Source: SMAG-U1939 sp035763125
GTDB taxonomy: Bacteria; Chloroflexota; Ktedonobacteria; Ktedonobacterales; JADMIN01
DNA length: 5,142 bases
Assembly: GCA_035763125.1 (NCBI GenBank)
Contig: DASUBU010000161.1
Location: 1 to 5,142, forward strand
Direction of reading: 5' to 3'
Shown: in pieces, positions 1 to 4,818 of the stretch
How the letters are laid out: the number at the start of each line of letters is the position of its first letter
Numbering within the stretch: position 1 is the first letter of the stretch
Program-made: the position numbers and the translations under genes
Notes under the pieces: generated by a model
Databases searched by the model: none
The model's input: only the letters and a program-made list of their open reading frames with translations
What the model was told of the DNA's origin: nothing

Positions 1-74
1 GCCGCAGCGCTCGCTCGGCGGCCACCCGCTAGCCGGCCGAGTATGTCACCATCAAGATTCAGCGCGAGGCGGCA

Positions 75-539
75 TCACACCGTTAGCTTGCCCGTCAGCC
101 ATCCCTCGACATATGCCCGCAGCGATCGGGCCTTCCATTGCCGGCCATCTTCCATGTGATCCCAGGCGAAGATGTGGTGGCCAACAAGACCATTGCGGCT
201 GATGGGAAATGCAAACTGGATGCCGTCCACACCCGCGTCGCCGAAGAAGAGCAGGTGGTCAAGAGGCATATCGTCCGCATAGATCGGGTCGGTGCGCAGC
301 TCGATGTTGCGGCTGACCATCTCGTCCGTAGACCAGATGAGATGCTGGCCGAAGCACACCAGCACACCATTCGATTCGTCGAGCAGCTCCTTCAGGCTTG
401 GCGGCAGCGGCACCCCAAGCTGTCGCTCGACCGCTTCCAGCTCTGCCGGCGTCGCGCCTGGGAAGAACTCGGGGCCGGGATCGAGGTGGGCGACCGGCTC
501 GAAGTCCTTACATAGCTCGCGGATCAGCTCGCGCCACAT
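75..539 (-). CDS. SMI1/KNR4 (SUKH) family protein
   Basis: A complete 154-aa protein on the minus strand, starting at ATG 539-537 and ending with TGA at 77-75. Residues 29-59 carry the SUKH core pattern: ATPAELEAVERQLGVPLP followed by a helix and the ESNG turn. FFGDAGVDGIQFAF (98-111) is the typical central strand pair, and an aspartate- and tryptophan-containing strand (FAWDHMEDGRQW, 124-135) precedes the C-terminal helix. There is no signal peptide or membrane segment, so it should be cytoplasmic. GAGGAG at 552-547 lies 7 nt before the ATG and supports this start. SUKH proteins are known as immunity proteins against polymorphic or contact-dependent toxins, and also as stand-alone proteins of unknown role. 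No toxin gene lies on the visible side; the region left of position 75 is cut off. Family assignment is fairly sure; an immunity role is inference. Confidence 0.85.
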   Translation of the reverse strand: MWRELIRELCKDFEPVAHLDPGPEFFPGATPAELEAVERQLGVPLPPSLKELLDESNGVLVCFGQHLIWSTDEMVSRNIELRTDPIYADDMPLDHLLFFGDAGVDGIQFAFPISRNGLVGHHIFAWDHMEDGRQWKARSLRAYVEGWLTGKLTV

Positions 540-546
540 GCATCTA

Positions 547-552
547 CTCCTC
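547..552 (-). promoter_or_regulatory. Ribosome binding site of the SUKH gene
   Basis: GAGGAG on the minus strand, 7 nt upstream of the ATG at 539. It fixes the start, since no other in-frame start is as well placed. Confidence 0.7.
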
Positions 553-591
553 GGTGGATGTCCGACGCGCGTACGTACTCAGCTCCCAGGA

Positions 592-620
592 ATTCTACTT
601 CGGCGGGCGAGCGGCCGCAA
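592..620 (-). promoter_or_regulatory. Probable sigma-70 promoter of the SUKH gene
   Basis: Read on the minus strand, TTGCGG (620-615) is followed after exactly 17 bp by TAGAAT (597-592). TAGAAT matches the -10 consensus at 5 of 6 bases; the -35 element keeps only the TTG. Transcription would start near 585 and give a leader of about 45 nt before the ATG at 539. Placement is by consensus only. Confidence 0.4.
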
Positions 621-657
621 CGCCGCGCCATCGATGTCGGGCGCAGCCGGTGTGTAG

Positions 658-676
658 GGGCGTCCGGTGGACGCCC
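658..676. repeat. Perfect 8-bp inverted repeat in a TGTAGGGGC context
   Basis: GGGCGTCC-GGT-GGACGCCC forms an 8-bp perfect stem with a 3-nt centre. The left flank reads TGTAG (653-657), giving TGTAGGGGCGTCC. This resembles the left half of dispersed intergenic palindromes of the TGTAGGGGC...GCCCCTACA type that I recall from Chloroflexota and cyanobacterial genomes. The right half ends at GCCC and then diverges (AGCG), so if it belongs to that family it is a decayed copy. There is no T-run, so it is not a typical intrinsic terminator. Confidence 0.5.
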
Positions 677-697
677 AGCGGCGCTGTTGACCATGTA

Positions 698-712
698 TCA
701 GACGGTGTCTGA
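698..712. repeat. 6-bp inverted repeat, operator-like
   Basis: TCAGAC-GGT-GTCTGA is a perfect 15-bp dyad with the same GGT centre as the repeat at 658-676. Its size suits a dimeric helix-turn-helix regulator, and it lies about 130 bp before the dehydratase start. It could equally be a small RNA hairpin. No regulator gene for it is visible nearby. Confidence 0.4.
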
Positions 713-719
713 GCGCCCA

Positions 720-751
720 CGAAGGAGGCGATCATCCAGCGCGCTCCTTCG
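720..751. repeat. Long hairpin, 11-bp stem with one bulge
   Basis: CGAAGGAGGCG (720-730) pairs with CGC (740-742) plus CTCCTTCG (744-751). The unpaired G at 743 is a bulge and 731-739 is a 9-nt loop. It is the strongest fold in the gap. There is no T-tract after it, so an intrinsic terminator is unlikely. It could be a leader structure of the dehydratase mRNA if transcription starts upstream of 720. Confidence 0.45.
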
Positions 752-778
752 CTCCAAGCGTAGGCCACGTGACAGTTC

Positions 779-792
779 AGGCGGACTCGCCT
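779..792. repeat. Short inverted repeat before the dehydratase
   Basis: AGGCG-GACT-CGCCT forms a 5-bp stem with a 4-nt loop, ending 49 bp before the dehydratase ATG. It is short enough to arise by chance in GC-rich DNA and is listed mainly because it is the fourth in a series. Confidence 0.25.
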
Positions 793-827
793 AGCCGCAC
801 TATCGTAGACTGTATGACGCGACTAAT

Positions 828-834
828 AGAGGAG
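828..834 (+). promoter_or_regulatory. Ribosome binding site of the dehydratase gene
   Basis: AGAGGAG lies 7 nt before the ATG at 842. A second in-frame ATG at 851 would be 16 nt away, so 842 is the better start. The same 7-mer at the same spacing serves the membrane-protein gene at 3779. Confidence 0.8.
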
Positions 835-841
835 CTCTGCT

Positions 842-1942
842 ATGCCGACCATGTCCACGCCCCCCACGCCCAGCGATCCGACGCCACTGCCTGCGACGAG
901 TCAGGCGCCCAGCGGCGGCGCCGCGGCTGTTGACCCGGCATATCCGGCGCTGGAGGTGCTGGACATGCACACCGGCGGCGAGCCTGTGCGCATCGTGCGC
1001 GGCGGCTATCCGCCAGTGGTCGGGCCGACGATTCTGGACAAGCGGCGCTATGCCCGCGAGCACCTCGACCATCTGCGCCGGTTCCTGATGTTCGAGCCAC
1101 GCGGCCACGCGGATATGTACGGCGCACTGCTCGTAGAGCCGAGCCTGCCGGGCGCCGATCTGGCGGTGCTGTTCCTGCACAACGCGGGCTACAGCACCAT
1201 GTGCGGCCACGCGGTGATCGCCCTGGGCCGCTACGCGGTGGACTACGGGCTGGTGGAGAAGACGGAGCCGGTGACGCACGTGGGCATCGAGTGCCCGTGC
1301 GGGCTGGTGCGGGCGGCGGTGGAGGTGCGCGACGGCAGGATCGGACGGGTGGCGTTCGAGAGCGTGCCGGCCTTCCTCTTTGCCGATGGGCTGCGGGTGG
1401 ACGTGCCAGGAGCCGGGATCGTCACGACCGATGTCAGCTATGGGGGAGCGTTCTACGCCCTGGCGGATGCTGCCCAGTTTGGGCTGGACGTGCGTACCAG
1501 CCGCGTGCGTGATCTGGTGGATGCCGCCACGGCGCTGACAGAGGCGGTGCGCGCCGCGGCACCCCTGGAGCATCCCGAGCACGACGACCTGGCCTTTCTC
1601 TACGGCAGCATCCTCACCGATGGACGCGAGCGGCCCGAAGAAGGGCCTTCGCGCAACATCTGCGTCTTCGCCGACGCCGAGGTGGACCGCAGCCCAACGG
1701 GATCGGGGGTGACCGCGCGGATGGCGGCGCGCGTGGCGCAGGGCAAGATGGAGCTGAACCAGCGCTGCCTGTTCGAGAGTGTGACGGGCGCGGTGTTCGA
1801 GGGCGAGGCGGTCGCAGTGACGCGCAGTGGCGAGCGACCCGCGGTGACGGTGCGAGTCAGTGGTCGGGCGCACTACAGCGGGACGGCGCGCTACTGGCTG
1901 GAGTCGGGCGACGACATCGGGCGGGGCTTCTTGCTGCGCTGA
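842..1942 (+). CDS. Trans-3-hydroxy-L-proline dehydratase (proline racemase superfamily)
   Basis: A 366-aa enzyme expected to dehydrate trans-3-hydroxy-L-proline to delta1-pyrroline-2-carboxylate in the cytoplasm (EC 4.2.1.77). The fold signatures are DMHTGGEP (41-48), STMCGHAVIALGRYAVDYG (118-136) and VDRSPTGSGVTARMA (281-295). In proline racemases and 4-hydroxyproline epimerases both catalytic positions are cysteine; here the first is Cys121 but the second is Thr286. This Cys/Thr pair is the known mark of the dehydratase, as in human L3HYPDH, which also has a PTGSG motif. Length fits the family apart from a Pro/Ser/Thr/Ala-rich, probably disordered extension of about 35 residues before LEVLDMHTGG. 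No pyrroline-2-carboxylate reductase, proline gene or transporter of that kind adjoins it, so it looks monocistronic. Family assignment is very sure; dehydratase over racemase rests on Thr286. Confidence 0.92.
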   Translation: MPTMSTPPTPSDPTPLPATSQAPSGGAAAVDPAYPALEVLDMHTGGEPVRIVRGGYPPVVGPTILDKRRYAREHLDHLRRFLMFEPRGHADMYGALLVEPSLPGADLAVLFLHNAGYSTMCGHAVIALGRYAVDYGLVEKTEPVTHVGIECPCGLVRAAVEVRDGRIGRVAFESVPAFLFADGLRVDVPGAGIVTTDVSYGGAFYALADAAQFGLDVRTSRVRDLVDAATALTEAVRAAAPLEHPEHDDLAFLYGSILTDGRERPEEGPSRNICVFADAEVDRSPTGSGVTARMAARVAQGKMELNQRCLFESVTGAVFEGEAVAVTRSGERPAVTVRVSGRAHYSGTARYWLESGDDIGRGFLLR

Positions 1943-1985
1943 TCGGGCATGCTGCTACAGGGCACACGCTACGGCCACGCACTTG

Positions 1986-3245
1986 CTATAGCTCGGCGAT
2001 GGGACGTGCCGTGCGCAGCGCGCGGTTGAGCGTGACCGCCAGCGCCAGCACGATCAGCGGGACCTCGAAGCACAGAATCGTCGCCAGCACGCCGAATTGC
2101 TGCAAGAGCAGGCCGGTCAGCGCGAGGCTGAGTGACGCGCAGCCGAAGGCGACGATACGGAAGGCCCCGTTCACCCGGCCGCGCAGGGCCTCGGGGATCA
2201 GCGCCAGCCGGTAGCTGATCTGTGCCACGTCGTAGATCTCATCCACTACCCAGAAGGCTCCCAGGATCAAGCCCAGCGCCAACAGCGAGGGCGCGATCGC
2301 GTAGAGCGGCCACAGCAGCGCGAAGAGCCAGAACGTGCCGACCATGATCTGCCCCAGGCGCAGCCGTTTGTGCGCCTGCGCGCCCAACACCGCGCCGAGC
2401 ATGGCCCCCAGGCCGCTGATGCCAAACGCCAAGCCGATGGCGGCGGGCGCGGCATGCTGGCGCTCGGCGATCACCAGCACGAGCAGCAGCATCCCCTCGT
2501 ATGAGAGGATCAGCGCGCCGTGGAGCAGCGTCAGCGAGCGCACCACCGGCTCGCGCCAGAGCCAGGCCAGCCCTTCTCGCATCTCAGCGAGCAGTCCGCG
2601 GGGCTGGGACGGGCGCTCTTCCTGGAAGGGCAAGCGAATCCAGGCGAGCGACAGCATCGAGGCGGCGTACGAGATGGCATCCACCAGGAAGGGCAGCGCG
2701 CGTGCTACGCCGAAGAGCGCGCCGCCCAGTGATGGTCCGACGAGCGTCACCATGCCGCCGGTCACTTCGTTCTGCGCCGTCGCCGCGGGCAGCTGCGCCT
2801 TGGCCACCACTTGCGGCAGCGCCGCCGTCTCCGCCAGCGAGAAGAAGACGTACAGTCCGCCTTCGATCAGCGAGACAAGGTAGAGCTGCGCCATCGTCAG
2901 ACGCCCCAGCGCCAGTGCGAGGGGGATGCTGCCGAGGGCCAGCGCGCGGCCGGCGTCGCAGAGGATCATCGCGCGCTTGCGGTCCCAGCGGTCAATCAAC
3001 GCGCCAGCGGGCAGGCCGAGCAGCAGGTAGGAGAGCGAGCGCAGCGCGCCAGCGAAGCCCGCCTGCGCCGGCGAGTGGGTGAGGCTCAGACTCAGCAGCG
3101 GGAGGGCGAGCTGCGACGCCTCGGCACCCACCGACGAGACCGCCTGGCCGCTCCACAGCAGCCGGTAGTCCCGATTGCGCCACAGCGACTTCGGGCGTGT
3201 GGCGGTTTCCTGCACCTTCTGTTCAAGCTTGTGGTTGGCAGCCAT
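1986..3245 (-). CDS. MFS exporter, MFS_3/DHA3 (EntS or macrolide-efflux-like) type
   Basis: A 419-aa inner-membrane protein with the length and hydrophobic pattern of a 12-helix major facilitator. The N-terminus up to about residue 27 is cytoplasmic (LWRNRDYRLLWSGQAVSSVG, 21-40, is the usual opening of this subfamily). The loop 2-3 motif is GALIDRWDRKR (81-91). The half-way signature is an N at 159 followed by GGMVTLVGPSLGGALFG (163-179). A cytoplasmic central loop with charged residues spans about 206-232, and the second-half loop carries PEALRGRVNGAFR (351-363). Relatives export drugs such as macrolides or siderophores such as enterobactin by proton antiport; the substrate cannot be read from the sequence. 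The start ATG (3245-3243) is preceded by GAGGAAAG at 3262-3255. The gene is divergent from the PadR operon and convergent with the dehydratase gene, from which it is separated by 43 bp without an obvious terminator hairpin. Confidence 0.88.
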   Translation of the reverse strand: MAANHKLEQKVQETATRPKSLWRNRDYRLLWSGQAVSSVGAEASQLALPLLSLSLTHSPAQAGFAGALRSLSYLLLGLPAGALIDRWDRKRAMILCDAGRALALGSIPLALALGRLTMAQLYLVSLIEGGLYVFFSLAETAALPQVVAKAQLPAATAQNEVTGGMVTLVGPSLGGALFGVARALPFLVDAISYAASMLSLAWIRLPFQEERPSQPRGLLAEMREGLAWLWREPVVRSLTLLHGALILSYEGMLLLVLVIAERQHAAPAAIGLAFGISGLGAMLGAVLGAQAHKRLRLGQIMVGTFWLFALLWPLYAIAPSLLALGLILGAFWVVDEIYDVAQISYRLALIPEALRGRVNGAFRIVAFGCASLSLALTGLLLQQFGVLATILCFEVPLIVLALAVTLNRALRTARPIAEL

Positions 3246-3322
3246 GGACGTTCGCTTTCCTCATGACCAATGGCAGCAGTGTATCGCCTCCGCCTTCTGT
3301 GTGCATGTCAGAAATCTGCCCC

Positions 3323-3352
3323 TTGACAGTCTGCCCCACTCGCGATTACTAT
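3323..3352 (+). promoter_or_regulatory. Sigma-70 promoter of the PadR operon
   Basis: A perfect TTGACA (3323-3328) is followed after 18 bp by TACTAT (3347-3352), which matches the -10 consensus at 4 of 6 bases. Transcription would start near 3359 and leave a leader of about 70 nt. The -10 element abuts the tandem repeat at 3351, which would let a bound repressor block RNA polymerase. Confidence 0.65.
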
Positions 3353-3384
3353 TACGTCGGACGATATATTACGTGCGGCGATAT
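3351..3384. repeat. Tandem 17-bp repeat, probable PadR operator
   Basis: Two adjacent copies read ATTACGTCGGACGATAT (3351-3367) and ATTACGTGCGGCGATAT (3368-3384), identical at 14 of 17 positions. The conserved ends ATTACGT and CGATAT flank a variable 4-bp centre. A near-inverted copy of ATTACGT, ACGTACT, lies at 3393-3399. The repeats overlap the -10 element and the expected transcription start. A 17-bp period is less than two full helical turns (about 21 bp), so two dimers would sit at an angle to one another. PadR proteins usually repress their own promoters through AT-rich dyads; assigning these repeats to PadR is inference from position. Confidence 0.55.
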
Positions 3385-3413
3385 AGCGCGCGACGTACTA
3401 CGGTGCGCCGCGT

Positions 3414-3420
3414 GGAGGTG
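3414..3420 (+). promoter_or_regulatory. Ribosome binding site that fixes the PadR start
   Basis: GGAGGTG lies 6 nt before the ATG at 3427. It shows that the reading frame, although open back to 3175, starts translation at 3427. Confidence 0.8.
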
Positions 3421-3426
3421 CCGGAC

Positions 3427-3762
3427 ATGCCTGACGACCAACGCGACGTTCACGATCTTTCCGACCTTGGCCGCTTCTCCGATCCGTCGCTGCTGATCCT
3501 CACCAGTCTGGCCGGCGGCGCCAGGCACGGCTACGCGATGATCGAGGATATCGCGGCGATGGCCGGCGTGCGCCTTGGCCCCGGCACGCTCTACGGCGCC
3601 ATTGCGCGGCTGGAGCAGCGCGGCCTGATCGAGCCGCTGCCCGCCGAGGATCGCCGCCGCCCGTATCGCCTCACCGCCCTGGGCGCGGCCGTCCTGCGCG
3701 AGCAGCTTGCCAGCCTGCACGCCTTCGCCACCACCGGCCTGCAACGGCTGGCGGCGATCTAG
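3427..3762 (+). CDS. PadR family transcriptional regulator
   Basis: A 111-aa single-domain winged-helix repressor, the usual length for short PadR proteins such as LmrR. The domain opens with DPSLLILTSLAGGARHGYAM (19-38), the family's helix 1 and HGY turn. The recognition helix region is GPGTLYGAIARLEQRGLIE (51-69), and the wing ends in RRRPYRLTALGAAVL (76-90). The remaining C-terminal helix (about 91-111) would serve dimerisation. Upstream in-frame codons back to 3175 overlap the MFS gene on the opposite strand and lack family similarity, so ATG 3427 with its GGAGGTG is preferred. It leads an apparent operon: the membrane-protein gene starts 16 nt after its stop. Autoregulation is likely because tandem repeats overlap its promoter. 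The inducer is unknown; PadR relatives respond to phenolic acids, drugs or membrane stress. Confidence 0.93.
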   Translation: MPDDQRDVHDLSDLGRFSDPSLLILTSLAGGARHGYAMIEDIAAMAGVRLGPGTLYGAIARLEQRGLIEPLPAEDRRRPYRLTALGAAVLREQLASLHAFATTGLQRLAAI

Positions 3763-3764
3763 CG

Positions 3765-3771
3765 AGAGGAG
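3765..3771 (+). promoter_or_regulatory. Ribosome binding site of the membrane-protein gene
   Basis: AGAGGAG lies 7 nt before ATG 3779, just after the PadR stop (3760-3762). It excludes the longer in-frame start at 3707, which lies inside the PadR gene. Confidence 0.8.
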
Positions 3772-3778
3772 TGCCGCG

Positions 3779-4720
3779 ATGCTCACGAATCCCGCCGCCC
3801 GCTCCTGGCTGCTGCGCCTCTACCCGGCCGACTGGCGCGCGCGCTACGGCGAGGAGTTCGCCGCGCTGCTGGAGGACTGCCCGCTCTCATTCTTCGGCCT
3901 GTTCGACGTGCTGCTCGGCGCGCTCGATGCCCATATCGCTCCGCTCGACGCCAACGGGAGGATCCTGCGCATGCTCCATCAGCCCCGCCGCAGCGCTATC
4001 GTCGTCTTCTGCGCTTACATCGCCTTCGTGCTGGCCGGCATCAGCTATAACCAGACCATCGAGGACGACCTGCGCGCGCTCAATAGCGCCCATCCCGATG
4101 TCGCGCTGGCCTACCACATCGTGTTCTTCGTCGCGCCGCTCTCGCTGCTGGCGGTGCTGGCCGGCGGGTTGCCCATTGCGCTCGTCGCCCTGCGCCACGC
4201 GCTGACCGGGCGCCGCCGGGATATCCTCGCGCTGTTTGCCGTCCCGCCGCTCGCGCTGGCGCTCTGGCTCGGCTGGACCGCAGTGATTGTGCGCGTCATC
4301 GCGCCCGCCCATCCGAACATGACCATCCACGAGACATTCGGCCTTGCCGTCTTCGTCTCGTGGAGCGGACTGTTCGTGCTGGCGGCCATTGCCAGCACGG
4401 CCGCCGTGACGATCGCCGTCAGCCGCAGCGAGGTCTCCCCGCAGCTCTATCGCTTCGCGCTTGGTCCTGGCGTCGCGGCTGTCGTCACGATGGCCGTCAT
4501 GCTGGGCGGCGTGGTCGCCTGGGGCCTGCTCATGCGCGCCGACGACCCCGCCTATCTGAACGGCACGAGCGGTCCCTTCGGCCTCAGCGTCGTCACGCAC
4601 TGGCTGATCGTGGTCTCCGTGATGGCGCTCGCCACGCTCGTCGCCGCCATCGCGCTCGTTCGCGCCTACCGCACTCCCGTGGACGGGGCAATTGCCGGCA
4701 CTGCTACCGCTGGAGCCTGA
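3779..4720 (+). CDS. PadR-associated six-helix membrane protein with LYP-DWR-RYGEEF N-terminal domain
   Basis: A 313-aa protein with a soluble N-terminus of about 70 residues and six likely membrane helices (about 72-90, 112-138, 149-174, 187-214, 225-252, 268-296), ending in a short Ala/Thr/Gly tail. The N-terminal stretch LLRLYPADWRARYGEEF (11-27), followed by ALLED and a FFGLFDVLLGALDAH helix (38-52), is one I recall from uncharacterised membrane proteins encoded next to PadR regulators and ABC transporters in Chloroflexota and actinobacteria. It resembles in layout, though not clearly in sequence, the HAAS-type signalling domains that pair with PadR. There is no ATPase motif, no FtsX-like extracellular domain and no signal peptide. 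The gene sits 16 nt after the PadR gene and 98 bp before the ABC ATPase gene. Roles as a sensor that controls PadR, or as an accessory or permease subunit of the transporter, are both possible; neither is shown. Confidence 0.8.
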   Translation: MLTNPAARSWLLRLYPADWRARYGEEFAALLEDCPLSFFGLFDVLLGALDAHIAPLDANGRILRMLHQPRRSAIVVFCAYIAFVLAGISYNQTIEDDLRALNSAHPDVALAYHIVFFVAPLSLLAVLAGGLPIALVALRHALTGRRRDILALFAVPPLALALWLGWTAVIVRVIAPAHPNMTIHETFGLAVFVSWSGLFVLAAIASTAAVTIAVSRSEVSPQLYRFALGPGVAAVVTMAVMLGGVVAWGLLMRADDPAYLNGTSGPFGLSVVTHWLIVVSVMALATLVAAIALVRAYRTPVDGAIAGTATAGA

Positions 4721-4818
4721 CACTGCCGCTTCTTCCGCCCCTCCCCCTCCCCTCCGTGCCCTCCGTTACCTCTGCGGTAACTCTCTGCTCCCGCTACCAT
4801 CGAAAGGACCCTGACGCC
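4721..4818. other. Pyrimidine-rich intergenic spacer with 9-bp tandem repeats and a hairpin
   Basis: This 98-bp spacer inside the likely operon is almost purely C/T on the plus strand from 4729 to 4755. Three consecutive 9-mers follow: CCTCCGTGC (4751-4759), CCTCCGTTA (4760-4768) and CCTCTGCGG (4769-4777). GTTACC (4765-4770) and GGTAAC (4776-4781) form a 6-bp stem with a 5-nt loop. No T-run follows the stem, so it is not an obvious terminator. The text resembles a CTCCGTG-type dispersed repeat that I recall from intergenic regions of several environmental phyla. GAAAGGA (4802-4808) is the ribosome binding site of the ATPase, 10 nt before its ATG. Confidence 0.5.
4765..4781. repeat. GTTACC/GGTAAC inverted repeat
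   Basis: A perfect 6-bp dyad with a TCTGC centre, 37 bp before the ATPase start. It could be an operator, an mRNA hairpin that sets relative expression within the operon, or simply part of the 9-bp repeat array it overlaps. Confidence 0.4.

Larger units (their letters stand above)
540..841. other. Divergent intergenic region, 302 bp
   Basis: This gap separates the minus-strand SUKH gene from the plus-strand dehydratase gene. It holds the SUKH promoter and ribosome binding site on the left, then four short inverted repeats in a row between 658 and 792, then the dehydratase ribosome binding site at 828-834. No convincing protein gene was found: the open frames crossing it are arginine-, serine- and alanine-rich and lack ribosome binding sites. 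No clear plus-strand -35/-10 pair was found. GTGACA at 769-774 resembles a -35 element but has no partner at 16-18 bp. Confidence 0.6.
3246..3426. promoter_or_regulatory. Divergent control region between the MFS gene and padR-like gene
   Basis: This 181-bp gap carries the MFS ribosome binding site (3262-3255, minus strand), the promoter and tandem repeats of the PadR operon, and the PadR ribosome binding site. TTCTG (3295-3299) and CAGAA (3309-3313) form a weak spaced dyad that could be another regulator site. I found no minus-strand -35/-10 pair good enough to call a promoter for the MFS gene; TACACT within the stretch before its ribosome binding site is the best -10 candidate. Confidence 0.6.

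Noticed and set aside
138..515. 125-aa plus-strand open frame opposite the SUKH gene
   Set aside because: The minus strand carries a clear SUKH protein with a good ribosome binding site; this frame has neither.
655..760. T-box-like leader, because of a GGTGGAC string near hairpins
   Set aside because: The full T-box sequence and a terminator with a T-run are missing, and the downstream gene is not an amino-acid biosynthesis, transport or tRNA-charging gene.
769..818. Plus-strand promoter for the dehydratase
   Set aside because: GTGACA at 769 has no acceptable -10 at 16-18 bp, and the -10-like TAGACT (806) and TATGAC (813) have no -35 partner.
800..1873. 357-aa minus-strand open frame opposite the dehydratase
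   Set aside because: Rich in His, Arg and Ala, with no recognisable domain, and fully antisense to a clear enzyme gene. A GC-rich shadow frame.
1943..1985. Bidirectional terminator between the dehydratase and MFS genes
   Set aside because: The convergent layout suggests one, but I found no stem with a T-run in these 43 bp.
2335..3082. Plus-strand open frames of 182 and 193 aa opposite the MFS gene
   Set aside because: Ser/Arg/Ala/Pro-rich shadows of a clear 12-helix transporter on the other strand.
3175..3426. N-terminal extension of the PadR frame
   Set aside because: Overlaps the MFS start on the other strand, spans the promoter and operator repeats, and GGAGGTG points to ATG 3427.
3887..4723. 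278-aa minus-strand open frame opposite the membrane protein
   Set aside because: Highly charged Gly/Arg/Asp/Glu/His composition typical of the reverse of a hydrophobic GC-rich gene; no ribosome binding site or family.
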